Shown: in pieces, positions 1-7,195 of the stretch
Position numbering within the stretch: the first letter of the stretch is position 1
How the letters are laid out: each line of letters begins with the position of its first letter
Assembly: GCA_023135255.1 (NCBI GenBank)
Contig: JAGLTN010000056.1
Span: 1 to 9,328, forward strand
DNA from: Planctomycetota bacterium
GTDB taxonomy: Bacteria > Planctomycetota > Phycisphaerae > Sedimentisphaerales > Anaerobacaceae
DNA length: 9,328 bases
Reading direction: 5' to 3'
Translations under genes and position numbers: made by a program
Notes under the pieces: model-generated
Databases searched by the model: none
What the model saw: only the letters and a program-made list of their open reading frames with translations
Told to the model about the DNA's origin: nothing

Positions 1-1
1 G

Positions 2-529
2 ATCAGTGTTGAAGCGAGCAGTACGAAGGTTAATAACGAAACAGCGCCTTTGGCGTCTAAGATACATTATAAGTTTGGTAAACGTGGTGATAGGTGTCCT
101 GTGGAAATGATATGGTATGACGGCGGGTTGAAACCTGCCAGACCAGAGGTGCTTGAGGAAGGCAGGGAGCTGAAGTCCGAAGGTCTTCTTTTTGTCGGTG
201 ACAGGGGGAGTATTCTTTCTGAATATCATGGGGGTAGTGCGAGAATTATTCCTGAGACTGCGATGAGAAAATATAAGAGGCCTGCGAAAACTATTGAAAG
301 GTCGATTGGTCATCGAGAAGAATTTATCGCGGCTTGTCAGGGTAATGGCAAGGCTTGTTCGAATTTTGATTATGCCGGGCCTTTGAACGAGATAGTTCTG
401 CTTGGTAATGTTGCAATTCGAGCGGGTAGGAAACTTCTTTGGGACAGCAGGAATCTTAAATTTACGAATTACGAAGAAGCTAATAAGTATCTCAAGGATG
501 AGTATCGCCAGGGTTACGGCATTGTATAA
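2..529 (+). CDS. Gfo/Idh/MocA-family oxidoreductase, C-terminal part (5' end outside window)
   Basis: The reading frame is open from base 2 to the TAA at 527-529, so the gene enters from the left edge. The TTG at base 50 is not a credible start: codons before it continue the alignment with the next gene. What remains is the C-terminal alpha/beta substrate domain of an NAD(P)-dependent sugar oxidoreductase; the Rossmann domain and catalytic Lys region are missing. It matches the next gene in order: IHYKF, WYDGG, a GDRGSILS/GDKGTMLS pair, then GPLNEIVLLG and KLLWDS. Over the last 51 aligned residues I count 33 identities, so the two are tandem paralogues. The family oxidises or reduces sugars, inositols and related polyols; the substrate cannot be read here. 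Whether the missing N-terminus carries an export signal is unknown. The gap to the next gene is 30 bases, suggesting co-transcription. Confidence 0.93.
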   Translation: MSVEASSTKVNNETAPLASKIHYKFGKRGDRCPVEMIWYDGGLKPARPEVLEEGRELKSEGLLFVGDRGSILSEYHGGSARIIPETAMRKYKRPAKTIERSIGHREEFIAACQGNGKACSNFDYAGPLNEIVLLGNVAIRAGRKLLWDSRNLKFTNYEEANKYLKDEYRQGYGIV

Positions 530-559
530 ATTAAAAACAAATTAGAATGTGAGGCTGTA

Positions 560-1771
560 GTGGCAGATATTGAAAAACTTAATATTGCGGGAGTAGGCGG
601 GGGCGGTCAGGCGTGGTCGGATCTGCATAATCTTGGGCCTTATTGTAATATTGTTGCGATATGTGATGTTGATGATAAACGTGCAGAGCCATCGTGGAAG
701 GAATTTCCGGATGCGAGGCGTTATCGGGATTTTCGTAAGATGCTGGATAAGGAAGATAAAAATATTGACGGTGTGGTTGTTGCTACGCCTGACAATACTC
801 ATGCTGTGATCGCGATGCGTGCAATCAAGATGGGTAAGCATGTTTACTGTGAAAAGCCCATGGCTCATGATATTTATGAAGTTCGCAGGTTGACAGAGGA
901 AGCCAGGAAGGCTGGTGTAGTTACTCAGCTTGGTACTCAGATACATGCAGAAGAGGGATTGAAGCAGGCAGTTGAGATATTAGCTTCGGGGAAAATCGGC
1001 AAAGTTAAAAAGATCGATCTTTGGAGCGATAATTGGAGGCAGTTTACGCCTTTGAAGCCTGGTAAGCATGAAGTTCCTCCTAATCTGGATTGGGATTTGT
1101 GGCTTGGTCCTGCGGAGTATCGGGATTACAATCCGAGTTATGTGCCTTATATATGGCGGCACTGGTGGGACTTTGGTAATGGGCTTATTGGCGATATGGG
1201 TTGTCATATTTTTGACATACCTTTCTGGGCGTTTGGGTTGAAAGCACCGGAGAGTGTTTATGCATATTCGACGGCTGTTGACAAGGAGTCTGTTTGTGTT
1301 GGGACCATTATCCATTATAAATTTGCAGCTACGGCAAAACATGATGCGATTGATATAACGTGGTATGACGGCGGAATATTTCCATCTTTGCCGGATAGTA
1401 TGAATCCTGACAGGAAGCTACCCGGGAGCGGTGGGCTTTATTATGGCGATAAGGGGACAATGCTTTCGATACACTGCGGCGGTGCGAGGCTTGTGCCGGA
1501 GACAGATATGAAAGGTTTTACCAAGCCTGAACCATTTTTGCCGAGAGGTATGAATCATTACGAGGATTGGGTTGATGCGTGCAAAACTGGCAGAAAAGCA
1601 GCTTCTGATTTTGAGTATTCCGGGCCTTTGACGGAGACAGTTTTGCTCGGCAGTATTGCTGTTCGGACGGGTAAAAAACTTTTGTGGGACAGCAAGAATA
1701 TGAAAATAACTAATTGTGAAGAGGCTAATAGTTTGCTTCGCAGAGAGTATAGGCAAGGATGGAGTTTGTAG
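560..1771 (+). CDS. Gfo/Idh/MocA-family NAD(P)-dependent oxidoreductase, no visible export signal
   Basis: Complete 403-residue protein starting at GTG 560, with a weak TGAGG ribosome site at 550-554. The N-terminal Rossmann fold shows a glycine-rich dinucleotide loop (GVGGGGQ, residues 11-17) and an acidic beta-2 end (CDVDD). The family hallmark EKP lies at residues 98-100, with Lys99 the expected catalytic lysine. GDMGCHIFD places His216 and Asp219 where this family keeps its active-site His and Asp. The protein begins MADIEKLNIAGVG with no Tat or Sec signal, so it should act in the cytoplasm. The family interconverts hydroxyl and keto groups on sugars or cyclitols with NAD(P). Its neighbours (paralogue upstream, permease and DUF1080 protein downstream) suggest a role on imported keto-sugars or related carbohydrates; the exact substrate is not predictable. 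Overlapping reverse-strand frames are shadows. Confidence 0.95.
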   Translation: MADIEKLNIAGVGGGGQAWSDLHNLGPYCNIVAICDVDDKRAEPSWKEFPDARRYRDFRKMLDKEDKNIDGVVVATPDNTHAVIAMRAIKMGKHVYCEKPMAHDIYEVRRLTEEARKAGVVTQLGTQIHAEEGLKQAVEILASGKIGKVKKIDLWSDNWRQFTPLKPGKHEVPPNLDWDLWLGPAEYRDYNPSYVPYIWRHWWDFGNGLIGDMGCHIFDIPFWAFGLKAPESVYAYSTAVDKESVCVGTIIHYKFAATAKHDAIDITWYDGGIFPSLPDSMNPDRKLPGSGGLYYGDKGTMLSIHCGGARLVPETDMKGFTKPEPFLPRGMNHYEDWVDACKTGRKAASDFEYSGPLTETVLLGSIAVRTGKKLLWDSKNMKITNCEEANSLLRREYRQGWSL

Positions 1772-1795
1772 CCTTTTAGAGAAAGAAGTTTTGTT

Positions 1796-1802
1796 AAGGA
1801 GA
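1796..1802 (+). promoter_or_regulatory. Strong Shine-Dalgarno that sets the permease start
   Basis: AAGGAGA lies 6 bases before GTG 1809 and 18 before ATG 1821. It supports the GTG start and argues against the longer frame from ATG 1716, which would overlap the preceding gene by 56 bases and add a non-hydrophobic leader unlike the family. Confidence 0.75.
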
Positions 1803-1808
1803 AAATTT

Positions 1809-2981
1809 GTGGAAACTAAAATGTATTTGCTTTTAAGTTCGATGATGTTTCTTGAGTATGCAGTCTGGGGAGCGTGGGCGCCGGTTCTTGCGGCAAGGCT
1901 TTTGGGGCCTTTGAAAATGAGCGGTAAGCAGACGGGCTGGATATATGGAACTATTCCGCTGGCGTGTCTGGTTTCGCCTATTATTGCAGGGCAGATGGCT
2001 GATCAGTGGGTCGCGAGTAAATGGATATTAGTTTTTGCACATTTTGCCGGTGCGGCGCTGTTGTTTGCTGCATCTAAGAAGGAGAAGTTTGGGCCTTTGT
2101 TTGTTATGATGGGTCTTTATGCATTGTTGTATTCTGCGACGCTGCCTTTGGTTAATTCTTTGATGTTTGCCAATTTGACAGATGCGGCAACGCAGTCTCC
2201 TAATATCTTTATCTGGGCTCCGATCGGCTGGGTTCTGGTTGGTCTGGTTCTTACTGGCTGGAGGAAATTTAAGGGAACAGGTGACGGCAGTGACTGTTTG
2301 AAATTTGCAGCAATATTGTCAGCGTTGATGGGCGTTTGCTGTTTTTTCCAACCTAATGTTGCACCGACCGGCGGTAGTGGTTCGAGCCTGGCGTTTCTGG
2401 ATGCGTTTTCGATGCTTAAAGACAGCAATATCCTTATATTCTTTATAGTCTCATTTATTGCTACGACCCAGCTTCAGTTTTACTTCCTTTGTACAGCTCA
2501 GTTTCTTGGCGATATTGGTGCTAAGAGTAAGAATATTCCCGCTTTGATGGCAATTGCTCAGGCGGCTCAGATCGCAGCGACGGTTTGGGTTTTGCCGGTT
2601 TTGTTAGGAGTTGGTTATAAGTGGACATTGGCAGTTGGTGTTTTGAGCTGGCTTATCCTTTATCTGATCTATTCAGTTGAAAAACCGAAATTTCTTGTTT
2701 ACGGGTCAATGGTGTTTCACGGGATAGCTTATGTGACATTTATCATTGGCGGTCAGATATATATTAATAGTGTTGCTGATACGACAATTGTAAGTTCAGC
2801 TCAGTCATTGTTGTTTATGGCTACTATAGGTTTAGGCTTTTTCCTGGGGACGCAGTTTACCGGTGTTGTGATGGATAAGTTTAGTGTTGAGGGTAAATTT
2901 CAGTGGCGGAAGATTTTTATTGTGCCTTGCGGAGTTTTGCTGGCGTGTGCATTGGCGTTTATTATTTTCTTTAAAGCTTAA
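1809..2981 (+). CDS. NHS-family MFS permease (nucleoside/sugar:H+ symporter-like)
   Basis: A polytopic inner-membrane transporter of about 390 residues, close to the roughly 420 of E. coli NupG. The order of features fits the nucleoside:H+ symporter family: a first helix with FLEYAVWGAW, the loop AGQMADQWVASKW between helices 2 and 3, then IFIWAPIGWVLVG near helix 5, a central LDAFSMLKDSNILIFF segment, and SSAQSLLFMATIGLGFFLG near helix 10. The open frame reaches back to ATG 1716 inside the previous gene, but AAGGAGA at 1796-1802 sits 6 bases before GTG 1809. The resulting protein starts just before the first helix as expected, so I chose GTG 1809. In PVC-group and Bacteroidetes genomes relatives often lie beside Gfo/Idh/MocA and DUF1080 genes, where a sugar rather than a nucleoside substrate is likely; that is inference. 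Confidence 0.9.
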   Translation: METKMYLLLSSMMFLEYAVWGAWAPVLAARLLGPLKMSGKQTGWIYGTIPLACLVSPIIAGQMADQWVASKWILVFAHFAGAALLFAASKKEKFGPLFVMMGLYALLYSATLPLVNSLMFANLTDAATQSPNIFIWAPIGWVLVGLVLTGWRKFKGTGDGSDCLKFAAILSALMGVCCFFQPNVAPTGGSGSSLAFLDAFSMLKDSNILIFFIVSFIATTQLQFYFLCTAQFLGDIGAKSKNIPALMAIAQAAQIAATVWVLPVLLGVGYKWTLAVGVLSWLILYLIYSVEKPKFLVYGSMVFHGIAYVTFIIGGQIYINSVADTTIVSSAQSLLFMATIGLGFFLGTQFTGVVMDKFSVEGKFQWRKIFIVPCGVLLACALAFIIFFKA

Positions 2982-2990
2982 CAGCTTTTT

Positions 2991-2997
2991 GGAGGTG
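2991..2997 (+). promoter_or_regulatory. Strong Shine-Dalgarno that sets a TTG start
   Basis: GGAGGTG ends 4 bases before TTG 3002 (6 bases counted from the GGAGG core). The TTG start yields a complete Lys-then-hydrophobic signal peptide. The next ATG in frame (3035) would remove most of it, so TTG is the better start. Confidence 0.75.
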
Positions 2998-3001
2998 CAG
3001 C

Positions 3002-3745
3002 TTGAAGTTATTTAATTTTATATTGATAGCAGTTATGGTTTTGTCGGTTGGTATGGTTAGTGCGGCAGATTGCTGTAGCAAACATAAGAAGGTGGCTGAT
3101 TACGAGTATTTATGGACGCCTGATGGTCACAAGGGGCTTGTTAGTATTTTCAATGGGAAAGACCTTGCGGGATGGAAATCGCCTGAATCCAAGGTTTGGA
3201 AAGTTGAAGATGGGGCTATCGCTTTTGCCGGGCCTATGGATAATGAGCACAGGGAAGCGGGGTATATCTGGACAGAAAAGCAGTATGGTGATTTTATTCT
3301 TGAGCTTGAGTTTAAGATTGAAAAGGGCAGCAACAGCGGGATATTTTTCAGGACGGCTGATTTGAAAGACCCGGTTCAGAGTGGGTTGGAGATACAGATC
3401 GCGGATTCTTATGGCAGGAGAGATGGCAAGTTAGAAAAATATGACTGCGGCGCATTTTATGATTGCCAGGCTCCTTTTCGGAATATGGCCAAGAAAGCTG
3501 GTCAGTGGAACAAGGTTGTGCTTATTTGCCAGGATCAGAAGATATATGTTGCGATGAACGGAACGTGCGTTGTTAGTGTGGATGTCAATTTATGGTTTGA
3601 TAAGCCCGGTAAGAATCCGGATGGTACGAAGAATAAGTTTAAAAAAGATATTGCACGTATGCCGCGATATGGGCATATCGGGTTTCAGGATCATGGGTGT
3701 AAGGTCTGGTATCGCAATATCAAGATACGTGAATTAAAGAAATAA
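3002..3745 (+). CDS. Secreted DUF1080 protein (3-keto-disaccharide hydrolase family)
   Basis: A 247-residue protein starting at TTG 3002. Residues 1-21 form a Sec signal peptide (MKLFNFILIAVMVLSVG) with likely cleavage after VSA. The Cys pair that follows (ADCC) does not form a proper lipobox, so a soluble periplasmic protein is more likely than a lipoprotein. One DUF1080 domain (PF06439, concanavalin-like jelly roll) fills about residues 43-245. It has the opening FNGKDLAGWK, the core GDFILELEFKIEKGSNSGIFFRT split across two strands, SGLEIQIADS, and the closing GHIGFQDHG then VWYRNIKIREL. This family is associated with cleavage of 3-keto-glycosides after a Gfo/Idh/MocA-type oxidation. It follows the permease by 20 bases and is the last gene of block A. 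A purely carbohydrate-binding role cannot be excluded. Confidence 0.92.
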   Translation: MKLFNFILIAVMVLSVGMVSAADCCSKHKKVADYEYLWTPDGHKGLVSIFNGKDLAGWKSPESKVWKVEDGAIAFAGPMDNEHREAGYIWTEKQYGDFILELEFKIEKGSNSGIFFRTADLKDPVQSGLEIQIADSYGRRDGKLEKYDCGAFYDCQAPFRNMAKKAGQWNKVVLICQDQKIYVAMNGTCVVSVDVNLWFDKPGKNPDGTKNKFKKDIARMPRYGHIGFQDHGCKVWYRNIKIRELKK

Positions 3746-3756
3746 CAGTGTTATTT
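3740..3756 (+). repeat. Short AT-rich inverted repeat at the end of block A
   Basis: AAATAAC and GTTATTT form a perfect 7-bp stem around a 3-base loop (AGT), and the stem overlaps the DUF1080 stop codon. The position after the last gene of an operon suggests a transcript end. However, the stem is nearly all A-T and only two T follow before G residues, so it is at best a weak intrinsic terminator. A T/G-rich tract continues to about 3780. Confidence 0.3.
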
Positions 3757-3802
3757 TGGATGTTTGGTTGTTTTTGGTGGTATATTTCAAACAAAGCGGT
3801 TC

Positions 3803-3832
3803 TTGACAGGTATATAAGGATAGTAGTATAAA
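3803..3832 (+). promoter_or_regulatory. Sigma-70-type promoter for block B
   Basis: A perfect -35 hexamer TTGACA (3803-3808) is followed by TATAAA (3827-3832) after 18 bases; GTATAA at 17 bases is the alternative register. Transcription would begin near 3839, giving a leader of about 80 bases before the Tat-exported oxidoreductase gene. The site lies in the only sizeable gap of the first 7.9 kb, between two groups of closely packed genes, where a new transcription unit is expected. I saw no recognisable riboswitch or operator in the leader. Confidence 0.65.
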
Positions 3833-3919
3833 TGTTGAGTTATTTGAGGCTAAAGCACAAGTGAAGGTGTTTTTGCTCAGAAATGGTGTAATTTTAAATA
3901 GTCTGGAGATACAGTAAAC

Positions 3920-5266
3920 GTGATGAATAAAGACAAAAATGAAAAAGGTATGAACAGAAGAACGTTTTTGCGTTCTACAGCAGCTGTTGGTGCAAGTCTG
4001 GTTTTTGCACCGAAGTCTTTTGGTGTTGAGGGCGGCACAGAAGATCTGAATGTCGCTGTGATCGGCGGTGGAGCTGAGGGGCAGGTTCTTGTGGATGCAT
4101 GTATGAAGATCAAGGGGCTGCGTTTTAAAGCTGTTTGCGATATATGGAAAGATGTGAATCTCAGGAGGGTTTCTCGCAGGCTTAAAGCTTATAAGCATAT
4201 AAACAACAGCTATGTTGATTATAAAGAATTGCTTGCTGCTGAAAAAGACCTTGATGCGGTAATCGTAGCAACGCCAGATTTTTGGCATGCGGATCATACA
4301 GTAGATTCGCTTAAGGCGGGTCATCATGTTTACTGTGAAAAAGAGATGTCTAATACTCTTGAAGGTGCTAAGAGGATGGTTGAAGCGGCTAAGGAAACTA
4401 AGAAGCTTTTGCAGATCGGCCATCAGAGAAGAAGCAATCCAAGATATATTCACAGTTATGATAAGCTTGTTAAGGATGCGAAGCTTCTTGGCAGAATAAC
4501 AACAGTTAACGGCCAATGGAATCGTGCAGCTAAGCCTGACCTGGGTTGGCCGAAAAATACTACTATCGACCAGGCAACTTTGGAAAAATACGGCTTTAAG
4601 AATATGCACCAGTTCAAGAACTGGAGATGGTATAAGGGCCTGGGCGGCGGACCTATTGTTGACCTGGGTTCCCATCAGATAGATATTTACAGCTGGTTCC
4701 TTGGTTCGAATCCGGTTTCGGTTATAGCCAGCGGCGGAACTGATTATTATGAAAAAGCAACTCACGAATGGTATGATACTGTGATGGCGATATTTGAGTA
4801 TGAGACTAAGGCTGGTAAGGTTAGAGCGGCTTATCAGACAATTACTACCAATAGCAGCCAGGGATATTATGAAACATTCATGGGTGATGAAGGAACATTG
4901 CAGATATCAGAAGCAAGTGCGAGAGGCGCTGTCTATCCTGAATCACCAGCTATATCTGAGAAATGGGACCAGTGGGTTAAAGCAGGCATTATCAATGAGC
5001 CTAAGAAAAAGGAAGAGCCTAAGGAGGTAAAAGTGCTTGATGTTCGTGAGACTTTGGCACCACCAGCTTATGAGATACCTGTTAAGATGGAAAAGAAATA
5101 TCATCAGCCACATTTGGAGAATTTCTTTGATTCTATTCGTGGTAAGGCTAAACTTAATTGTCCGGCAGAGGTTGGTTATGAGACTGCTGTTACTGTTTTG
5201 AAGGTTAACGAGGCGGTTGAGGCGGCGAAGCGACTTGAATTTAAGCCAGAAGAATTTAAAATTTAA
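3920..5266 (+). CDS. Tat-exported Gfo/Idh/MocA-family oxidoreductase
   Basis: A 448-residue protein. A twin-arginine signal (MNRRTFLRSTAAVGASL, Arg13-Arg14) leads to likely cleavage near residue 35, so the enzyme should fold with its cofactor inside and act in the periplasm, as Zymomonas glucose-fructose oxidoreductase does with bound NADP. The dinucleotide loop GGGAEG is at residues 49-54. The catalytic-lysine motif reads EKEM (Glu140-Lys141-Glu142) rather than the usual EKP. VDLGSHQID gives His252 and Asp255. The C-terminus HLENFFDSIRGKAKLNCP and a helix ending NEAVEAAKRLEF are typical of the long secreted branch. Start: GTG 3920 or ATG 3923, with GGAG at 3905-3908 slightly distant from either; ATG 3950 would leave the signal almost without leader. 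It heads the operon carrying the cytochromes, and the stop lies 14 bases before the next start. Confidence 0.93.
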   Translation: MMNKDKNEKGMNRRTFLRSTAAVGASLVFAPKSFGVEGGTEDLNVAVIGGGAEGQVLVDACMKIKGLRFKAVCDIWKDVNLRRVSRRLKAYKHINNSYVDYKELLAAEKDLDAVIVATPDFWHADHTVDSLKAGHHVYCEKEMSNTLEGAKRMVEAAKETKKLLQIGHQRRSNPRYIHSYDKLVKDAKLLGRITTVNGQWNRAAKPDLGWPKNTTIDQATLEKYGFKNMHQFKNWRWYKGLGGGPIVDLGSHQIDIYSWFLGSNPVSVIASGGTDYYEKATHEWYDTVMAIFEYETKAGKVRAAYQTITTNSSQGYYETFMGDEGTLQISEASARGAVYPESPAISEKWDQWVKAGIINEPKKKEEPKEVKVLDVRETLAPPAYEIPVKMEKKYHQPHLENFFDSIRGKAKLNCPAEVGYETAVTVLKVNEAVEAAKRLEFKPEEFKI

Positions 5267-5280
5267 AATTTGATCGAGAT

Positions 5281-7164
5281 ATGACTAAAAAAGGATTGTT
5301 CTATACAGCGTGTGTGTGTCTGTTTTTCTTTGCAATGGTTTGCGCAGCTGAGACTGAGACTGAGTTTCTTGGCGATCAATTTGACGGCAGCAGGGCTAAG
5401 CCGGTTCATTTAATCCCTCTATATGACAACGAGGGTGAAAAGATATCTCTGAATGATGACCCGCTGATGCCTTTTTCTATGAGGCAAACTTGCGGGCAGT
5501 GTCATGACTATGACAAGATAAGCAAAGGTTGGCATTTCAATGCGATGGATCCGAATGTCGATGCGGGCAAAGCTGGGCAGCCTTGGGTTTATGTTGATGT
5601 GCAGACCGCGACTCAGATACCGCTTTCATATCGGAATTGGCCCGGGTTGTATCGTCCTGAGGAGGTGGGGCTTACGACGTGGCAGTTTATGAAGAAATTT
5701 TCAAGGCAGATGCCGGGCGGCGGAGCAGGGGAAGTTGATAGTGATGACCCCGATGAGATGATGCGAAGCTTTGTTTCCGGTAAGCTGGAAATTAATTGCC
5801 TTTCATGTCACGAAGTTAGCGGCGGTTATGACCAGGCGGAATATGTCACGCAGCTTCGTAAAGAGAATTACATGTGGGCGGCGGCTTCGGCTTGTGGTTT
5901 TGCAGATGCGAGCGGTTCCGCGAAGAATATGCCTGATACGTATGACCCCCTGATGCCGGGGATTATGGATGATCCTAAGCTTATCCCACCTGCGATCGAG
6001 TATAAGGCATGGGCGTTTGACAGTAAGAAAATGGTTCATTTTGATGTTGTTAAAAATATACCAGCTGAGAAATGCTTCTTTTGCCATTCATCCGCAAATA
6101 TGGAAATGAATAGTTTGCAGAAAGGGCTAAGCGGTAAGGATGTGCATTTGGCGGCGGGACTTAGTTGTGTTGATTGTCATCGTAATGAGCTTGGGCATAA
6201 TATTACTCGCGGCGATGAGTGCAGCAGTGCAAAATCTGAAAATGCTTTTGCTGCGACGGCCTCTTGCGAGGGATGTCACCTTGGCGAGGGTGATAGTAAT
6301 ATGCCGTCTTCAGGGCGTTTAGGTGCACCGAAGCCTGTTCATGCGGGAATCCCAGTTGTTCATTTTGAAAAGCTTTCATGTACCGCTTGTCATAGCGGTC
6401 TTTGGCCTGGAAAAGAAACTTCACTGGTTAAGACTTCTATGGGTCATGCGTTGGGGACGCTTGGATCCAGGAAGAATTCGGATGCGTTGCCTCATATTGT
6501 GACGGGAGTATTTGCCGAAAAAGCCAACGGCAAGATCGCCCCTGGTAATATTGTCTGGCCTGCGTTTTGGGGGCAGGTTAATGATGGCAAGGTTAGTCCT
6601 ATGAATTTTGATATTGTTAAAGAGGTTGTGATTGACATTATTAAGGCGGATGTGCCGTCGAGGGTTGCGTTGACGTGGCCTGAGGTTACAGAGGAAAAAA
6701 TCAGCAGTGCTCTTATTGCGTTGAAAGATGTTGCAGAGGGTAGTCCTGTTTATGTTGCGGGCGGCAGGCTTTATAGTCTTGACGGCGAGGATGAACTGGT
6801 GGTTGGTGACAATGATGCAGCTGCGCCTTACAAATGGTCGATCGCACATGATGTCAGACCTGCGGAGCAGTCTTTGGGTGTTCGAAGCTGCGAGGATTGT
6901 CATAGTGTTGATCAGCCGTTTTCATTTGGCAGCGTTGTGATTGATGGGCCGATGAAAAATGTGCAGGGTACATTTGCGAATATGATGGATTTTCAGGATG
7001 TTAACCCTCTTTACATGAAGCTGTTTGCGATGTCGTTTGTTTTCAGACCAATAATGAAGACGGTTGTGCTTTTGTCATGTGCGGTTGTTGTGTTTGTTCT
7101 GTTTTTCTTTGCTTTGCGGGCACTTAGTTGTGTTGTCAGGGCGATGGCAGAAGAAGATGAATAA
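5281..7164 (+). CDS. Heptahaem c-type cytochrome, membrane-anchored, periplasmic
   Basis: A 627-residue protein with a Sec signal peptide (about residues 1-22, ending VCAAE). Seven CXXCH haem sites start at residues 71, 173, 265, 296, 329, 367 and 537; I found no CXXCK or longer-spaced variant. Further His residues, for example His85 in GWHFNAMD and those in HFDVVKN, GHNITRG, VHAGIPVVHFEK and AHDVRP, could be distal ligands, suggesting mostly bis-His low-spin haems. Residues 372-536 hold no haem site and may be a separate inserted domain. A hydrophobic helix (about 593-615) followed by a charged tail (RAMAEEDE) anchors the C-terminus. The likely role is electron transfer on the periplasmic face, with the membrane cytochrome b encoded 31 bases downstream. 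I do not recognise a named family; it does not have the haem pattern of octahaem tetrathionate reductase. The ribosome site is weak (GAG at 5276-5278). Confidence 0.92.
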   Translation: MTKKGLFYTACVCLFFFAMVCAAETETEFLGDQFDGSRAKPVHLIPLYDNEGEKISLNDDPLMPFSMRQTCGQCHDYDKISKGWHFNAMDPNVDAGKAGQPWVYVDVQTATQIPLSYRNWPGLYRPEEVGLTTWQFMKKFSRQMPGGGAGEVDSDDPDEMMRSFVSGKLEINCLSCHEVSGGYDQAEYVTQLRKENYMWAAASACGFADASGSAKNMPDTYDPLMPGIMDDPKLIPPAIEYKAWAFDSKKMVHFDVVKNIPAEKCFFCHSSANMEMNSLQKGLSGKDVHLAAGLSCVDCHRNELGHNITRGDECSSAKSENAFAATASCEGCHLGEGDSNMPSSGRLGAPKPVHAGIPVVHFEKLSCTACHSGLWPGKETSLVKTSMGHALGTLGSRKNSDALPHIVTGVFAEKANGKIAPGNIVWPAFWGQVNDGKVSPMNFDIVKEVVIDIIKADVPSRVALTWPEVTEEKISSALIALKDVAEGSPVYVAGGRLYSLDGEDELVVGDNDAAAPYKWSIAHDVRPAEQSLGVRSCEDCHSVDQPFSFGSVVIDGPMKNVQGTFANMMDFQDVNPLYMKLFAMSFVFRPIMKTVVLLSCAVVVFVLFFFALRALSCVVRAMAEEDE

Positions 7165-7195
7165 ATTTCAATTTTGATTCGGGTTTTCGGATAAT

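Noticed and set aside
50..529. TTG at base 50 as the true start of the first gene
   Set aside because: Codons from base 2 continue in frame and extend the similarity to the paralogue, so the gene is cut by the window edge rather than starting here.
1716..1808. N-terminal extension of the permease from ATG 1716
   Set aside because: It overlaps the preceding gene, lacks a ribosome site, and adds residues before the first family-conserved helix; GTG 1809 has a strong site.
3839..3919. Riboswitch or structured leader before the Tat-exported oxidoreductase
   Set aside because: Only trivial short pairings were found in the roughly 80-base leader and no known riboswitch core was recognised.
3734..4765. 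Long open frame (343 codons) on the reverse strand opposite the Tat-exported oxidoreductase
   Set aside because: It lies almost wholly antisense to a convincing gene, shows no domain-like sequence or good ribosome site, and its composition fits the complement of the real gene.
5254..5271. Repeated TTTAAAA units at the junction of the oxidoreductase and cytochrome c genes
   Set aside because: The repeat overlaps the last codons and the stop of the oxidoreductase gene, and is explained by AT-rich Phe/Lys codons and a short spacer.
6421..6903. Reverse-strand open frame (160 codons) inside the heptahaem cytochrome
   Set aside because: It is fully antisense to an in-frame multihaem gene and resembles no protein family.
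5281..7164. Octahaem tetrathionate reductase or hydroxylamine-oxidoreductase-type cytochrome
   Set aside because: Only seven CXXCH sites are present, no CXXCK site was found, and the C-terminal anchor and haem spacing do not fit either family as I know them.
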